Shown piece by piece: positions 46,238 to 54,362 of a DNA stretch of 64,000 nucleotides (position 1 is the first letter of the stretch; each line of letters opens with the position of its first letter). Source of the stretch: Marinomonas colpomeniae (GTDB taxonomy: Bacteria; Pseudomonadota; Gammaproteobacteria; Pseudomonadales; Marinomonadaceae); assembly GCF_014803385.1 (NCBI RefSeq), contig NZ_JACYFC010000002.1, positions 667,696 through 731,695 on the forward strand. Direction: 5' to 3'. The notes below the pieces were generated by a model. The model ran no database searches and had not been told where the DNA came from. It saw only the letters and a program-made list of their open reading frames with translations. Made by a program: the position numbers and the translations under genes.

Positions 46238-46966
46238 ATGAAAATAGGGCTTTTGGCGACTGGAACGACACCAGATGATTTGCTACCGCGTTTTGGTTCG
46301 TATGCTGAAATGTTTATCGCGCAACTTAAAGAGGAAAATGCCTCGTTTGAGTTTGAAACGTTTGATGTTCGAGACGGTATATTCCCTGCAAACGCAGATG
46401 TTTGCGACGCTTGGTTAATTACAGGGTCTCGATCTAACGTTTATGAAGGCTTGCCTTGGATGTTACAGCTTAATGAGTTGATTCGCGAGATAGATGCGAA
46501 AAAGCAGCCATTAGTTGGAATCTGCTTTGGTCACCAAATTATTGCCGATGCGTTAGGCGGTAAAGTTGATAAGTATGACGGTGGTTGGGGTGTTGGTGTT
46601 CATAAGTACGACACTATTAAAGGCATTTCTTCTTTTCCTGAGAACCTCACGTCATTTTCTATTTGTGTTATGCATCAGGACCAAGTTGTTATCAAGCCTG
46701 CTCGCGCTAGGGTGTTCGCTCACTCCGATTTCTGTGAAAATGCTGGTCTAGTTTACGATCAGCATGTTGTAACCTTTCAGGGCCACCCTGAGTTCGATAA
46801 AGCCTATGAAACTGTATTGCTGGACACATTAAAAGATGTCAGCTTCTCTTTAGAGGTAGCAGAAGAGGGTTATGAAACGGTTGCACAAGAAAAGCTTGAT
46901 TCACCTGAAGTAATAGCTTGGATTGCTGATTTCATGGAATCAGCTCATCAAGCTAGGAAAGTGTAA
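46238..46966 (+). CDS. Class I glutamine amidotransferase-like hydrolase, possible gamma-glutamyl-GABA hydrolase
   Basis: A 242-residue GATase1-fold protein with the nucleophile C96 in VGICFGHQIIADALGG and the His/Glu pair H183/E185 in FQGHPEFD. It belongs to the stand-alone GMP-synthase-like amidotransferase group, not the Peptidase_C26 group of E. coli PuuD. It lies 40 bp after potI, in a locus otherwise lacking PuuD, so hydrolysis of gamma-glutamyl-GABA is a reasonable inference. The start ATG 46238 is chosen because the fold begins there (KIGLLATG); the upstream extension lies inside potI. Confidence 0.8.
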   Translation: MKIGLLATGTTPDDLLPRFGSYAEMFIAQLKEENASFEFETFDVRDGIFPANADVCDAWLITGSRSNVYEGLPWMLQLNELIREIDAKKQPLVGICFGHQIIADALGGKVDKYDGGWGVGVHKYDTIKGISSFPENLTSFSICVMHQDQVVIKPARARVFAHSDFCENAGLVYDQHVVTFQGHPEFDKAYETVLLDTLKDVSFSLEVAEEGYETVAQEKLDSPEVIAWIADFMESAHQARKV

Positions 46967-47293
46967 CTTATGATTTTAGAATAGGTTACTGTCGTATTAT
47001 GCCTCGCCAGTAATCTATTCCTTTCCTTTCGAATTCCTTGCGTCCTGTTGTTTAAAAAAACATGAATCGCGATCAATGTCTGCATTAACTACACATAAAT
47101 TGGATGTCTCTATTTAGAGTGCCTTTTCATGTCTGCCAGATAATAGTCAAAATATAATATTCTAAAAATCATCACCCTCTAAAGCCATAGTTTTGAAGAC
47201 CTCTACGAACAGAGAAATACAAAAAGAAAGTTGCTGTGGCATTTGTATGACTTTATAGTGAGGCATCAAAAACAGGAATATAAAGGGTAGTTT
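46967..47293. other. Intergenic region between amidotransferase and cupin genes
   Basis: 327 bp. Apart from the hairpin at its start I see no gene, RNA or repeat; the last part presumably holds the cupin promoter. Confidence 0.4.
46980..47030 (+). terminator. Terminator-like hairpin after the polyamine operon
   Basis: AATAGGTTACTG (46980-46991) pairs with CAGTAATCTATT (47008-47019) with one G-U pair and a 16-nt loop, followed by pyrimidine-rich CCTTTCCTTT. It closes the puuA-pot unit. Confidence 0.55.
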
Positions 47294-47614
47294 ATGTTTA
47301 CTTTCAATCGTGATGTTGAGTTAGAAGATTTAGGTGGTGGCCTTTCTCGTAAAGTGATGTCTTATTCGGACAATATTATGACAGTCGAAGTGCATTTTGA
47401 AACAGGTACATTGGCTGCGATGCACAAGCATCCGCATGAGCAATTGACTTATGTTAAGTCTGGCAAGTTTGAATTTACGGTTGGTGACGAAACGCAAACG
47501 GTTGTTGAAGGCGATACTATCTACAAAGTGCCAAACATCATGCATGGCTGTGTTTGTATTGAAAAAGGCGTGCTAATCGATAACTTCACTCCAGTGCGTA
47601 AAGATTTCTTATAA
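47294..47614 (+). CDS. Small single-domain cupin, KdgF-like
   Basis: A 106-residue cupin with the metal-binding motif 1 GTLAAMHKHPHEQLTYVKSGKFEFTVGDE and motif 2 KVPNIMHGCVCIEKG. The HxHxxxE ... H pattern (HKHPHEQ) and overall wording resemble KdgF, which linearises unsaturated uronates from pectin or alginate. No other uronate genes are nearby, so the substrate is open. It is an isolated gene between two long gaps. Confidence 0.7.
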   Translation: MFTFNRDVELEDLGGGLSRKVMSYSDNIMTVEVHFETGTLAAMHKHPHEQLTYVKSGKFEFTVGDETQTVVEGDTIYKVPNIMHGCVCIEKGVLIDNFTPVRKDFL

Positions 47615-48204
47615 GTATTTTAATCTATTACAATGCGAATAAATCCAAAGTCAATTATAAATATCGTATTAATGATGGCGAAGCAGCACTGTAAATGAAA
47701 ATATCATCATTCGACCTCAGTTCATCTTGGCATTATGGCAAGGTGAACTTACTTCTAAATTAATAGACTTTGTCATAAATGAGTTGTGGTACTAGCCTGG
47801 TAGTATGATGTGTTCTAATCTGCATCCTTGTGTAGTATCTGGCTACACTGCCTCAATCCTTCAGATATATCCTTATTCAATCAAATTAACACTAATAATA
47901 TTCTCGCTTTGGTTTTCGTAAAAGGCTAAAGCCTAGGGGTGGTGGTTTTAACGTTTTTTATATGTTTGAAAAAGCACTTTGTGGTTTACTCGCAGAAGAC
48001 TATCTTGGTGTATTATAATCAATTAAGAGCTTCTCAACACAGGCATTGTTAGGCGACTGATTTCAGTGATGTTTTTTGTAAACAGCCAGGCAATAGAAGA
48101 ATTAAGATGTATATATGATCTTTGTTCTAATGAAATGGATAATTGGCATAAATTTTATTAAATGAATACAAATAAGGAAAGAAAAAAGGGCTGAAAGGAC
48201 TCGC
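47615..48204. other. 590-bp gene-free junction before the polysaccharide cluster
   Basis: The longest non-coding stretch here. I find no ORF above about 30 codons, no RNA gene and no JUMPstart/ops element. Short hairpins are present (AGGCTAAAGCCT near 47932; GTGTAG/CTACAC near 47831-47849). It probably carries the promoter and leader of the wzz operon and may include decayed sequence. Confidence 0.45.
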
Positions 48205-49179
48205 TTGAGCGTGATCTCTTTGACTCATTTTGACTGTTATATGATGACTAAAAATAATACGCCGCAAATGGCAAGTAAACGATACGACGGCGAAATTGAT
48301 CTTTTAGGATTGTTGCAAGTGCTTTGGAAAGGGAAATGGGTGATTGTAATAACTACATTACTTTTTACAATTAGCGGTTTGTTGTATGTTTTGTTAAAGC
48401 CAGCCCCTATGCCAGTATATAAATCTGAAGCTACAGTTATTATGACTGGCGCAAGATCCTTGGTTTATTCAGGGGCTTTGGCTGATATAAGTAGGCCTGC
48501 AAAAAGTTATGATCAAAAAGAGCTTCCATTAGCAATTTTACAATCTAGGCCTTTCATAGATAATTTTATCCAGAGCTATGATTTAGCTGTTCCTTTAATG
48601 GCTGGGAAAAAATGGAATGAATCTGAACAGCACTTGGAAATAGATCCTGCTTTATATGATGTTAAATCTAAGCAATGGCTTAGCAATGGCCAATTCTCTT
48701 CGGTTCCTTCTAGCAATATTTTGTATGGCAAATTTAAAGACCAATTGACTGTCGTAGGAAAAAGAGGCAGTGACATTGTTACCTTATCAATAGTTAATGT
48801 GTCCCCTATTATGGCGAAACAATGGCTTGATAGGTTAATAATAATGTTGAATTTAGAGATTAAGCAAAAAGCAGTTTCTAATATTCAGGCAAACATAGCT
48901 TACCTCCAAGGGAAAATAGCCAAAACACCTGATGTTAGAATGAAAGAGGTCTATTACAGCTTAATGGGTGAGCAGGCAGATAATCTTATGTTTGCAGAGG
49001 TTCAAAACGAATTTTCTTTAAGTGTAATTTCCCCACCATTTAGGCCTGATATGGCAGAGCCAGTAAATCAGAAACGAACACTTATTATAATGCTTTCAAT
49101 GTTTTTAGGTATGATTTTGGGCGTTTTTATTGTGACACTATCGTTCTTTTTCACTAAAAAGAACGATAGTGTCTTTTAG
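48205..49179 (+). CDS. Wzz/chain-length determinant family protein
   Basis: A protein of about 324 residues with the Wzz layout. A membrane helix lies near the N-terminus (WVIVITTLLFTISGLLYVLL), followed by a periplasmic region starting KPAPMPVYKSEATVIM. A second helix lies at the C-terminus (LIIMLSMFLGMILGVFIVTLSFFF) after the Pro-rich PVNQKRT. It sets glycan chain length in Wzy-dependent systems. No tyrosine kinase domain is fused. The TTG at 48205 has AAAGGA 5 nt upstream; ATGs at 48241 and 48244 have none, so the start is uncertain. A large hairpin lies over its last codons. Confidence 0.83.
   Translation: MSVISLTHFDCYMMTKNNTPQMASKRYDGEIDLLGLLQVLWKGKWVIVITTLLFTISGLLYVLLKPAPMPVYKSEATVIMTGARSLVYSGALADISRPAKSYDQKELPLAILQSRPFIDNFIQSYDLAVPLMAGKKWNESEQHLEIDPALYDVKSKQWLSNGQFSSVPSSNILYGKFKDQLTVVGKRGSDIVTLSIVNVSPIMAKQWLDRLIIMLNLEIKQKAVSNIQANIAYLQGKIAKTPDVRMKEVYYSLMGEQADNLMFAEVQNEFSLSVISPPFRPDMAEPVNQKRTLIIMLSMFLGMILGVFIVTLSFFFTKKNDSVF
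49134..49173. repeat. 18-bp perfect inverted repeat inside the wzz 3' end
   Basis: GACACTATCGTTCTTTTT (49134-49151) pairs perfectly with AAAAAGAACGATAGTGTC (49156-49173) around a CACT loop. It is followed by TTTTAG, which includes the wzz stop. It resembles a terminator or attenuator built into the last codons. Confidence 0.9.
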
Positions 49180-49328
49180 TAAAATTTATAGATGAAGTTA
49201 TTGGAAGTAACTTACTGTATGTGATGCTATTTGCGTAATTCATATTTCTGTTTTAAGATTGTTCAGTCATTGAACGTAGATTTGGTTTAGTTAAGGATAT
49301 ATCAGTTTGTGGATATTAGGATGGGCAA

Positions 49329-49676
49329 ATGTTAACAGACGAGTATCGTTACAGAATTTTAAAAGTGCTTGAGCAAGATCCAGATGTCAGTCAGCGTGAA
49401 TTAGCAAAACGCCTAGATATTAGTTTGGGTAAAGCTAATTTCTGTTTGAAAGCACTTATAGAAAAAGGTTTAGTGAAAGCTGGCAACTTTAAAAAAAATC
49501 CTAATAAAGCCCGTTATTTATATCTTTTGACTCCAAAGGGAATAGAAGAAAAGGCTTCATTAACTCATCGTTTTCTTTTGAAAAAAATAAAGGAACATGA
49601 GGTTCTGACAGAAGAAATTGAACTTCTACGCCAAGAAGCATTTATCAATACGCAAGAGATAAATGACCATGAATAA
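49329..49676 (+). CDS. MarR-type EPS-associated transcriptional regulator
   Basis: A 115-residue protein with a winged HTH at residues 5-70 ([49 protein letters not shown]) and a C-terminal helical tail. It matches the small EPS-associated MarR-type family that sits near the start of exopolysaccharide clusters, often upstream of ugd or glycosyltransferases. Its 3' end overlaps ugd by 14 bp. A role in controlling this cluster is likely, but its DNA target is unknown. Confidence 0.87.
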   Translation: MLTDEYRYRILKVLEQDPDVSQRELAKRLDISLGKANFCLKALIEKGLVKAGNFKKNPNKARYLYLLTPKGIEEKASLTHRFLLKKIKEHEVLTEEIELLRQEAFINTQEINDHE

Positions 49677-50847
49677 ACGCTATAAAATTGCTATCGCAGG
49701 GACTGGGTATGTTGGCCTATCTAATGCAATGTTACTGGCGCAACATAATGAAGTTATTGCGATAGATATAATCCCTGAAAAAATCCAGATGTTGAACAAC
49801 AAAATATCGACTATTCAAGACGAAGAAATTAAAAACTATTTGATTAATAAATCACTCGATTTTACTGCGACGTTAGATAAAAGTTTCGCCTACAAAAATA
49901 CAGATTTTGTGATTATTGCAACACCTACAGATTACGACCCAGATACCAATAATTTTAATACAGCATCTGTTGAAAGTGTTATAAAAGATGTTCTTGAGAT
50001 TAATCCAAACGCGGCTATGGTAATTAAATCAACGGTTCCTGTTGGTTATACAAAAAGCGTAAACGAAAAGTTTCAAACCTCAAATATCTTATTCTCTCCA
50101 GAGTTTTTACGTGAAGGTAAAGCTCTTCATGATAACTTATATCCATCTCGTATAATTGTAGGGGAAGATTCGAGCCGTGCTCGTATTTTTGCTGGCTTAT
50201 TGCGTCAAGGTGCAATAAAACAAGATATTCAAGTTTTATTTACTGATTCGACAGAAGCTGAGGCCGTTAAACTCTTTTCAAATACTTATTTGGCGATGCG
50301 TGTTGCTTACTTTAATGAATTAGACTCCTATTGTGAGTCTCATGGGCTTAGCTCGAGGCAAGTTATTGAAGGTGTTGGATTAGATCCTCGAATTGGTAAT
50401 CATTATAACAATCCAAGCTTTGGCTATGGTGGTTACTGTCTTCCAAAAGATACCAAGCAGTTGCTAGCAAATTATCAAGATGTACCAAATAACTTAATTA
50501 GAGCGATTGTAGATTCCAACGCAACACGTAAAGACTTTATTGCAGACTCTGTTATTAAGCGTAACCCTACTGTTGTTGGTATTTATCGTTTAATGATGAA
50601 AGCCGGTAGTGATAATTTTAGGTCCTCAGCCATTCAGGGGATAATGAAGAGGATAAAATCGAAGGGAATTGAGGTTGTGATTTATGAGCCTGAATTGAAT
50701 GAAAATGAATTTTTCCATTCGCGTGTCTATCATAACCTAGAGGCGTTTAAACAGGTTTCTGACGTAATTATAGCGAATCGTATAACAGGTGATTTGGATG
50801 ATGTGGCGACTAAGGTCTATACGCGTGATTTGTTTGGTAAAGATTAA
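49663..50847 (+). CDS. ugd: UDP-glucose 6-dehydrogenase
   Basis: A 394-residue short-type UDP-glucose dehydrogenase with the NAD motif [55 protein letters not shown] and the catalytic Cys259 in [14 protein letters not shown]. It makes UDP-glucuronate. The ATG at 49663 and another at 49669 are both possible; both overlap the regulator gene. It is not a GDP-mannose dehydrogenase by its FLREG and GGYCLPKD wording. Confidence 0.92.
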   Translation: MTMNKRYKIAIAGTGYVGLSNAMLLAQHNEVIAIDIIPEKIQMLNNKISTIQDEEIKNYLINKSLDFTATLDKSFAYKNTDFVIIATPTDYDPDTNNFNTASVESVIKDVLEINPNAAMVIKSTVPVGYTKSVNEKFQTSNILFSPEFLREGKALHDNLYPSRIIVGEDSSRARIFAGLLRQGAIKQDIQVLFTDSTEAEAVKLFSNTYLAMRVAYFNELDSYCESHGLSSRQVIEGVGLDPRIGNHYNNPSFGYGGYCLPKDTKQLLANYQDVPNNLIRAIVDSNATRKDFIADSVIKRNPTVVGIYRLMMKAGSDNFRSSAIQGIMKRIKSKGIEVVIYEPELNENEFFHSRVYHNLEAFKQVSDVIIANRITGDLDDVATKVYTRDLFGKD

Positions 50848-50881
50848 TATTTGACTTTATTTTGAAATGAAAGGATCTGTT

Positions 50882-52279
50882 TTGAAAATTATTCCCGTTA
50901 TATTGTCTGGTGGTGTAGGCAGTCGTCTATGGCCATTATCTCGTGAGCACTTCCCTAAACAGTGTCTTCCATTGACAGATGCTCAATACAGTTTATTGCA
51001 ACAAACAGCGAACAGAACTAGTGCTTTAGATGTAAGCGCTCCCATTATTGTTTGTAATGAAGACCATCGTTTTTTAATTGCTCAACAGCTGCAAGAGATT
51101 GGTTTAAAGAACGCCAGTATTGTGCTTGAACCAAACGGCCGTAACACAGCGCCAGCGATCGCTCTGGCGGCACTAGAAGCTCAATGTAAACAGCAAGATG
51201 ACGTGTTGTTATTGGTTCTGCCTGCTGATCACGTAATTCGTGATATTAACGCGTTTGAATTAGCTATTGAAAAAGCTGTTGAGCTTGCTAAAGGTAATGC
51301 TTTAGTTACTTTTGGCATCGAACCAACTCGTCCTGAAACTGGTTATGGTTATATTCGTGGTGGTGAAGATTTTTCTGTTATTGAGTTTGTTGAGAAGCCA
51401 GATGTGAACACCGCGCAAACTTATTTAGAATCTGGTGATTATTTGTGGAATAGTGGCATGTTCCTATTTAATGCAAAAACCTATCTTAAAGAACTTGCTA
51501 CGCATCGTGCTGATATTTCTAACGCTGTCAGCCTTGCTTATGAGCAGCGTACACAGGATATGGATTTTATTCGTGTTGATGCCGAGTCGTTTTCTAACTG
51601 CCCATCTGAGTCAATCGATTACGCTGTCATGGAGTCAACACTGAACGCAAAGGTTGTACCTTATGCTGGTGATTGGAGTGATATTGGTGCCTGGGATGCG
51701 TTATATGATTATGCCGATAAAGACGAGGATAATAATGTCTTGCTAGGTGATGTTATGTCAGAAGGTTCTTCAAACTGTTTCATCCGTTCTGAAACTCGTT
51801 TGGTTGCTGCTGTTGGAGTGAGTAATCTTGTGATAGTTGAAACGGCAGATGCCATTCTCGTTATGGATAAAGAAAATGCGCAAAACGTGAAAAAAATCGT
51901 AAAGCGTATTCAAGCAGAAGGTCGTGAAGAGCATATGTATCATACTACTGTTCATCGGCCTTGGGGAACCTATCAAACTGTTGACTTAGGTGATCGTCAT
52001 CAGGTGAAGCGTATCATGGTCAAACCAGGTGAAAAGCTCAGTGTGCAAATGCATCATCACCGCGCAGAGCATTGGGTGGTGGTTTCAGGTACTGCAAAAG
52101 TGCAAAATGGTGATCGAGAAATATTGTTAACCGAGAACGAATCTACTTATATCCCTGTAGGTGTAGTTCACGCTTTAGAAAATCCAGGGAAAATTCAATT
52201 AGAGCTAGTAGAAGTACAATCTGGTAGCTACCTAGGCGAAGACGATATCGTTCGTTTTAGTGATCGATATGGGCGCTAA
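50882..52279 (+). CDS. manC: Mannose-1-phosphate guanylyltransferase / mannose-6-phosphate isomerase
   Basis: A 465-residue type II PMI/GMP enzyme. The N-terminal nucleotidyltransferase has ILSGGVGSRLWPLSREHFPKQ and VEKPDVNTA; the C-terminal cupin isomerase has RPWGTYQTVD, MHHHRAEHWVVVSGTAK and ENESTYIPVGVVHALENPG. It makes GDP-mannose. An ATG lies at 50867, but AAGGA at 50871-50875 is placed for the TTG at 50882, giving MKIIPVILSGG, so I take that start. manB follows by 3 bp. Confidence 0.94.
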   Translation: MKIIPVILSGGVGSRLWPLSREHFPKQCLPLTDAQYSLLQQTANRTSALDVSAPIIVCNEDHRFLIAQQLQEIGLKNASIVLEPNGRNTAPAIALAALEAQCKQQDDVLLLVLPADHVIRDINAFELAIEKAVELAKGNALVTFGIEPTRPETGYGYIRGGEDFSVIEFVEKPDVNTAQTYLESGDYLWNSGMFLFNAKTYLKELATHRADISNAVSLAYEQRTQDMDFIRVDAESFSNCPSESIDYAVMESTLNAKVVPYAGDWSDIGAWDALYDYADKDEDNNVLLGDVMSEGSSNCFIRSETRLVAAVGVSNLVIVETADAILVMDKENAQNVKKIVKRIQAEGREEHMYHTTVHRPWGTYQTVDLGDRHQVKRIMVKPGEKLSVQMHHHRAEHWVVVSGTAKVQNGDREILLTENESTYIPVGVVHALENPGKIQLELVEVQSGSYLGEDDIVRFSDRYGR

Positions 52280-52282
52280 CTC

Positions 52283-53755
52283 ATGATAAAAACACCCTGC
52301 GTTGAAATGGTAAGCGTTAAAGCATTGAGCGATGAGTTTGGTGTTGCTTTCGGCACCAGCGGTGTTCGTGGTTTGGTGGTGGATTTAACGCCAGAGCTTT
52401 GTTTTGCGTTTGTGACGTCGTTTCTGCAAGAAGTTTGCCCGAATACAACCCACGTTGCCGTTGGTATTGATTTACGTCCAAGTAGCCCAGAGATAGCAAA
52501 ATCGGTTCTATTTGCCATTGAGTCTCATGGGGCTAAAGCGACTTATTGTGGAGCGCTACCGACACCTGCATTGGCATTTTATGGTATGCAAAATAGTATA
52601 CCAACAGTTATGATTACTGGGAGCCATATCCCTTTTGATCGTAATGGTATTAAATTTTATCGACCTGATGGCGAAATAAGTAAAGCGAATGAAGTTGCTA
52701 TTATGAATGGCGAGGTCTCTATTCCTTATAATTTTTTGGACAAGCTCGTTCAACTTCCCTCTGTAAGTTTTTCAGCGATTGAATTATTTAAAAAGCGTTA
52801 TACCTCCCTTTTTCCTGAGAGTATGTTACAAGGAAAGCGCATTGGTGTGTATGAACATTCGAGTGTAGCACGTGATGTAATCAAAGAGTTATTAGCTCAT
52901 TTCGGGGCAGATGTCGTCTCGTTAGAGCGGACTGAAACGTTTGTGCCAATAGATACAGAAGCGGTGTCGGAAGAAGATATACAAAAGGGATTAGATTGGG
53001 TTGCTGCATATAAACTAGATGCGATTATCTCTACTGATGGGGATGGTGATCGCCCTTTAGTGGCAGATGAAAAGGGAGAGTGGTTACGTGGAGATGTTTT
53101 GGGTGTTGTGTGTGCAGATTATTTAGAAGCGACGCATGTGGCAGCGCCAGTTAATGTGAACACTATTCTTGAATTACAAGATAAAGAGTGCAAGACACTT
53201 CGAACAAAAATTGGCTCGCCGTATGTCATTGCAGGTATGGATAAATTATTGTCAGAAACGCCTGATGCAAAAATTGTTGGTTATGAAGCAAATGGTGGAT
53301 TTTTAGTTGGTTCGGGTTTTGAAATAAACAGCCAAACCTTACATGCATTACCAACGCGAGATTCTATTTTACCGGCGCTTATTGTATTGGCCATGTCACA
53401 TCAAAAAAAGCGTCCAATTAGTCAATTCACAACCGAATATTTAAAAAGATATACGGCCAGTGGCCGTATTCAAAATATTCCAACCGAAATAAGCCGACAG
53501 ATTATTATTGAGTTAAGAGACAATAAAGTTAAGCAAACTGAGTTATTAGTTGTAATTGCAAGAGAAGGCGAAGCGCTGGAGGTTGTATCTATAGATGAAA
53601 CTGATGGTCTTCGTATGACATTAAATAGTGGTGATATCGTTCATCTAAGATTTTCAGGAAATGCACCGGAATTAAGGTGTTATGTAGAAGCAAAAAGAAA
53701 ATTATTAGCTTCTGAAATGGTTGATGTTGTTCTATCTCATATAGGGAGCTTTTAG
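52283..53755 (+). CDS. manB: Phosphomannomutase / phosphoglucomutase family
   Basis: A 490-residue phosphohexomutase with FGTSGVRG, the phosphoserine loop TGSHIPFDRNGIKFY, the metal loop STDGDGDRP and the sugar-binding GYEANGGFLVGS. The usual TASHNP is TGSHIP, a known variant of one subgroup. Next to manC it should interconvert mannose-6- and mannose-1-phosphate, supplying GDP-mannose. It starts 3 bp after manC. Codon use becomes more AT-rich towards its end. Confidence 0.88.
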   Translation: MIKTPCVEMVSVKALSDEFGVAFGTSGVRGLVVDLTPELCFAFVTSFLQEVCPNTTHVAVGIDLRPSSPEIAKSVLFAIESHGAKATYCGALPTPALAFYGMQNSIPTVMITGSHIPFDRNGIKFYRPDGEISKANEVAIMNGEVSIPYNFLDKLVQLPSVSFSAIELFKKRYTSLFPESMLQGKRIGVYEHSSVARDVIKELLAHFGADVVSLERTETFVPIDTEAVSEEDIQKGLDWVAAYKLDAIISTDGDGDRPLVADEKGEWLRGDVLGVVCADYLEATHVAAPVNVNTILELQDKECKTLRTKIGSPYVIAGMDKLLSETPDAKIVGYEANGGFLVGSGFEINSQTLHALPTRDSILPALIVLAMSHQKKRPISQFTTEYLKRYTASGRIQNIPTEISRQIIIELRDNKVKQTELLVVIAREGEALEVVSIDETDGLRMTLNSGDIVHLRFSGNAPELRCYVEAKRKLLASEMVDVVLSHIGSF

Positions 53756-53765
53756 TTTTTTATAG

Positions 53766-53808
53766 AACATAAACCACATGATATTTTTGATTAATTTTAT
53801 GTTTTTTT
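53766..53808 (+). terminator. Weak terminator-like hairpin after manB
   Basis: AACATAAA (53766-53773) pairs with TTTATGTT (53796-53803), with a 22-nt loop, followed by TTTTT. The stem is AT-rich and weak. It lies where composition changes. Confidence 0.35.
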
Positions 53809-53837
53809 GAGGATGATTATAAAAAGGTAATGAAATT

Positions 53838-54362
53838 ATGGTAAAACCGAGAGTCTTTATATTGGATGTTGATGGTGTTATGACAGATGGTCAGTTTCAT
53901 TACTCTTTAGATGGAAAAGTTATGAAAGTGTTTGGGGCTGATGATAGTGATGCCTTATCTCTTCTTAGTCCTCATTTGGATATTCATTTTGTTACTGGTG
54001 ACCATAGAGGGTTTGATATATCAAAAAAAAGAATTGTTGATGATATGAGGCAAAGCTTAGATCTAGTTAGTACTATTAAGAGGATAGACTGGATAAAGGA
54101 GCGTTGGAACCCTGAAGAAGTGATTTATATGGGGGATGGGATTTTTGATCATTATGTATTTAAAGAGGTTCTCTATAGTATTGCCCCAAAAAATGGAGAT
54201 GAATACGTGAAAAAAGTTGCTGATTATGTCACTAAGAGAAAAGGAGGGGATAGGGCTGTTGCAGAAGCAAGCTTACATATTCTCGAGAAATTTTTCAGGC
54301 CATATAATCCAAATGAATTGCCTGACAACCAAATTAAGCTAAGTGGAGAGTGGACTGTATGA
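53838..54362 (+). CDS. HAD-superfamily phosphatase, KdsC-like
   Basis: A 174-residue cap-less HAD protein. Motif I is ILDVDGVMTDGQF with D10 and D12, motif II is HFVTGDHRG, and motif III/IV is VIYMGDGIFDHYVF. The layout is that of KdsC/YrbI sugar-phosphate phosphatases, which remove phosphate from 3-deoxy sugar phosphates such as KDO-8-P or nonulosonate-9-P. Here it overlaps the next gene (aldolase-like) by ATGA, so a sugar phosphate made by that protein is a likely substrate. Rich in AGA, AGG and ATA codons compared with manC. Confidence 0.85.
   Translation: MVKPRVFILDVDGVMTDGQFHYSLDGKVMKVFGADDSDALSLLSPHLDIHFVTGDHRGFDISKKRIVDDMRQSLDLVSTIKRIDWIKERWNPEEVIYMGDGIFDHYVFKEVLYSIAPKNGDEYVKKVADYVTKRKGGDRAVAEASLHILEKFFRPYNPNELPDNQIKLSGEWTV

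Noticed and set aside
48077..48160. Short reading frame of about 25-30 codons upstream of wzz as a peptide or gene remnant
   Set aside because: Too short, no Shine-Dalgarno, and no recognisable family.
47615..48204. JUMPstart/ops element (GGCGGTAG) for RfaH in the glycan-cluster leader
   Set aside because: No exact or near match on the + strand; only GGTAG fragments, which are too short.
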